From Hymenolepis diminuta (Eukaryota > Platyhelminthes > Cestoda > Cyclophyllidea > Hymenolepididae): 64,000 nt of DNA. The translations under genes and the position numbers were made by a program. The notes below the pieces were generated by a model. The model ran no database searches. It was not told the DNA's origin and saw nothing but the letters and a program-made list of their open reading frames with translations. Of this stretch, positions 63,380 through 64,000 are shown piece after piece. The stretch covers positions 97,847-161,846 of the forward strand of contig CAADRB010000020.1 in assembly GCA_900708905.1 (NCBI GenBank), in the 5' to 3' direction. Each line of letters opens with the position of its first letter. Within the stretch, counting starts at the first letter, position 1.

Positions 63380-63690
63380 AAAGTGGAAGAATGAAAACTT
63401 GCTGAGCTGTTGCCTTTCCAGTTTTGCAAACTATCCTAAACAAGACAGGAGGGAGACAGGGATGATGGCAGAACTTTTTACTAAGGGAGAACCCGGAAAA
63501 GGTTTCACCTTCGTAAATAGTTAATTTAAAGTGGCTAGGCAGAATAGAACTCAATATGCCAGAGTAAAAGAACTGGAGACAAGTTGATAAGCAGCTTGGA
63601 GGAAGAGGGCTGAGTAATAGGTAGACAAAGTGAAGCTCAGTATGCGCGATTGAGAGAAAACGAGGGCAGAGTGTTGAGCAAAATAAAGCG
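63380..63690 (+). repeat. Diverged repeat pair, copy 2
   Basis: Partner of 62620-62830, about 750 bp downstream in the same orientation. The subunit AAGTGAAGCTCAGTATGCG near 63628 repeats AATAGAACTCAATATGCC near 63542, so it also has internal repetition. Confidence 0.45.
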
Positions 63691-64000
63691 GCAGTTAAAC
63701 TTGTGCGTGGACAAGGTCACAACAATTCTACAAATCATCGAGTTACTACAAGATGAGTATCAAAATGTTAGACAAAAATGTTTTGGACAGTGAAATATCT
63801 GTTAGCTCTGCTATATTCCTATGAATGCCCAATTAGAAGTATTCTTGAGCATTCACATGGAAATAAAATTCAGAATCCAAGGGTTTGGAAGGAATTTAAC
63901 TTTTAAGTAAAAGCCTTATTTAATTACTCTGCTAAGGGAACAATTTATTCATGCATGAAGTACGTTCTCCTGATCTAGTGCAAGCAAATATTTGTATGGG

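Noticed and set aside
1..64000. CRISPR arrays, bacterial operons, rRNA genes
   Set aside because: None seen. The spliced eukaryotic gene structure makes the first two irrelevant, and no rRNA-like conserved stretch was noticed.

Overview
This is a nuclear window from a parasitic flatworm. I infer a cyclophyllidean tapeworm. The strongest evidence is a pair of two-exon genes on the minus strand (10.0-12.9 kb) for the antigen B family of small helical lipid-binding secreted proteins, which are known only from cestodes. The DNA is AT-rich by eye, which fits a Hymenolepis-like genome better than a Taenia- or Echinococcus-like one; this is inference only. Genes are intron-containing with GT/AG splice sites, and most of the window is non-coding or repeat-derived.

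Layout. 0-10 kb: no convincing gene, but three solo LTRs of one family (LTR-A), a 32-bp exact repeat pair and a GATG microsatellite. 10.0-12.95 kb: two antigen B genes, each with a signal-peptide exon, a 42- or 50-nt intron and a second exon for the mature protein. They share a promoter motif and a 3' motif. 13.9-14.4 kb: a composite LTR-A with inverted ends. 15.9-19.6 kb: ankyrin-repeat gene A (5 exons, 309 aa). 23.1-25.0 kb: two more LTR-A copies. 27.4-31.6 kb: ankyrin-repeat gene B (5 exons, 311 aa), with the same intron positions and phases as A. 35.1-36.3 kb: a mariner element with TIRs and a decayed transposase. 37.7-40.9 kb and 41.4-44.6 kb: two decayed ankyrin copies (C and D) in a segmental duplication; D is interrupted by an LTR retrotransposon with a tRNA-Trp-type primer binding site. 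44.6-54.2 kb: no gene recognised; one copy of a second LTR family (LTR-B). 54.2-58.7 kb: a decayed LINE on the minus strand, split by a second mariner. 59-64 kb: a Glu/Lys/Thr-rich possible terminal exon, a 5'-truncated LINE tail, and a diverged repeat pair.

Antigen B proteins are secreted lipid carriers. The ankyrin proteins consist almost wholly of ankyrin repeats and probably act as intracellular binding scaffolds with unknown partners. Nothing in the sequence links the two families functionally; both are small tandem multigene families in a transposon-rich region. The main results that a simple open-reading-frame view misses are the full spliced models: the separate antigen B signal-peptide exons, and the 8-codon first exons of the ankyrin genes.
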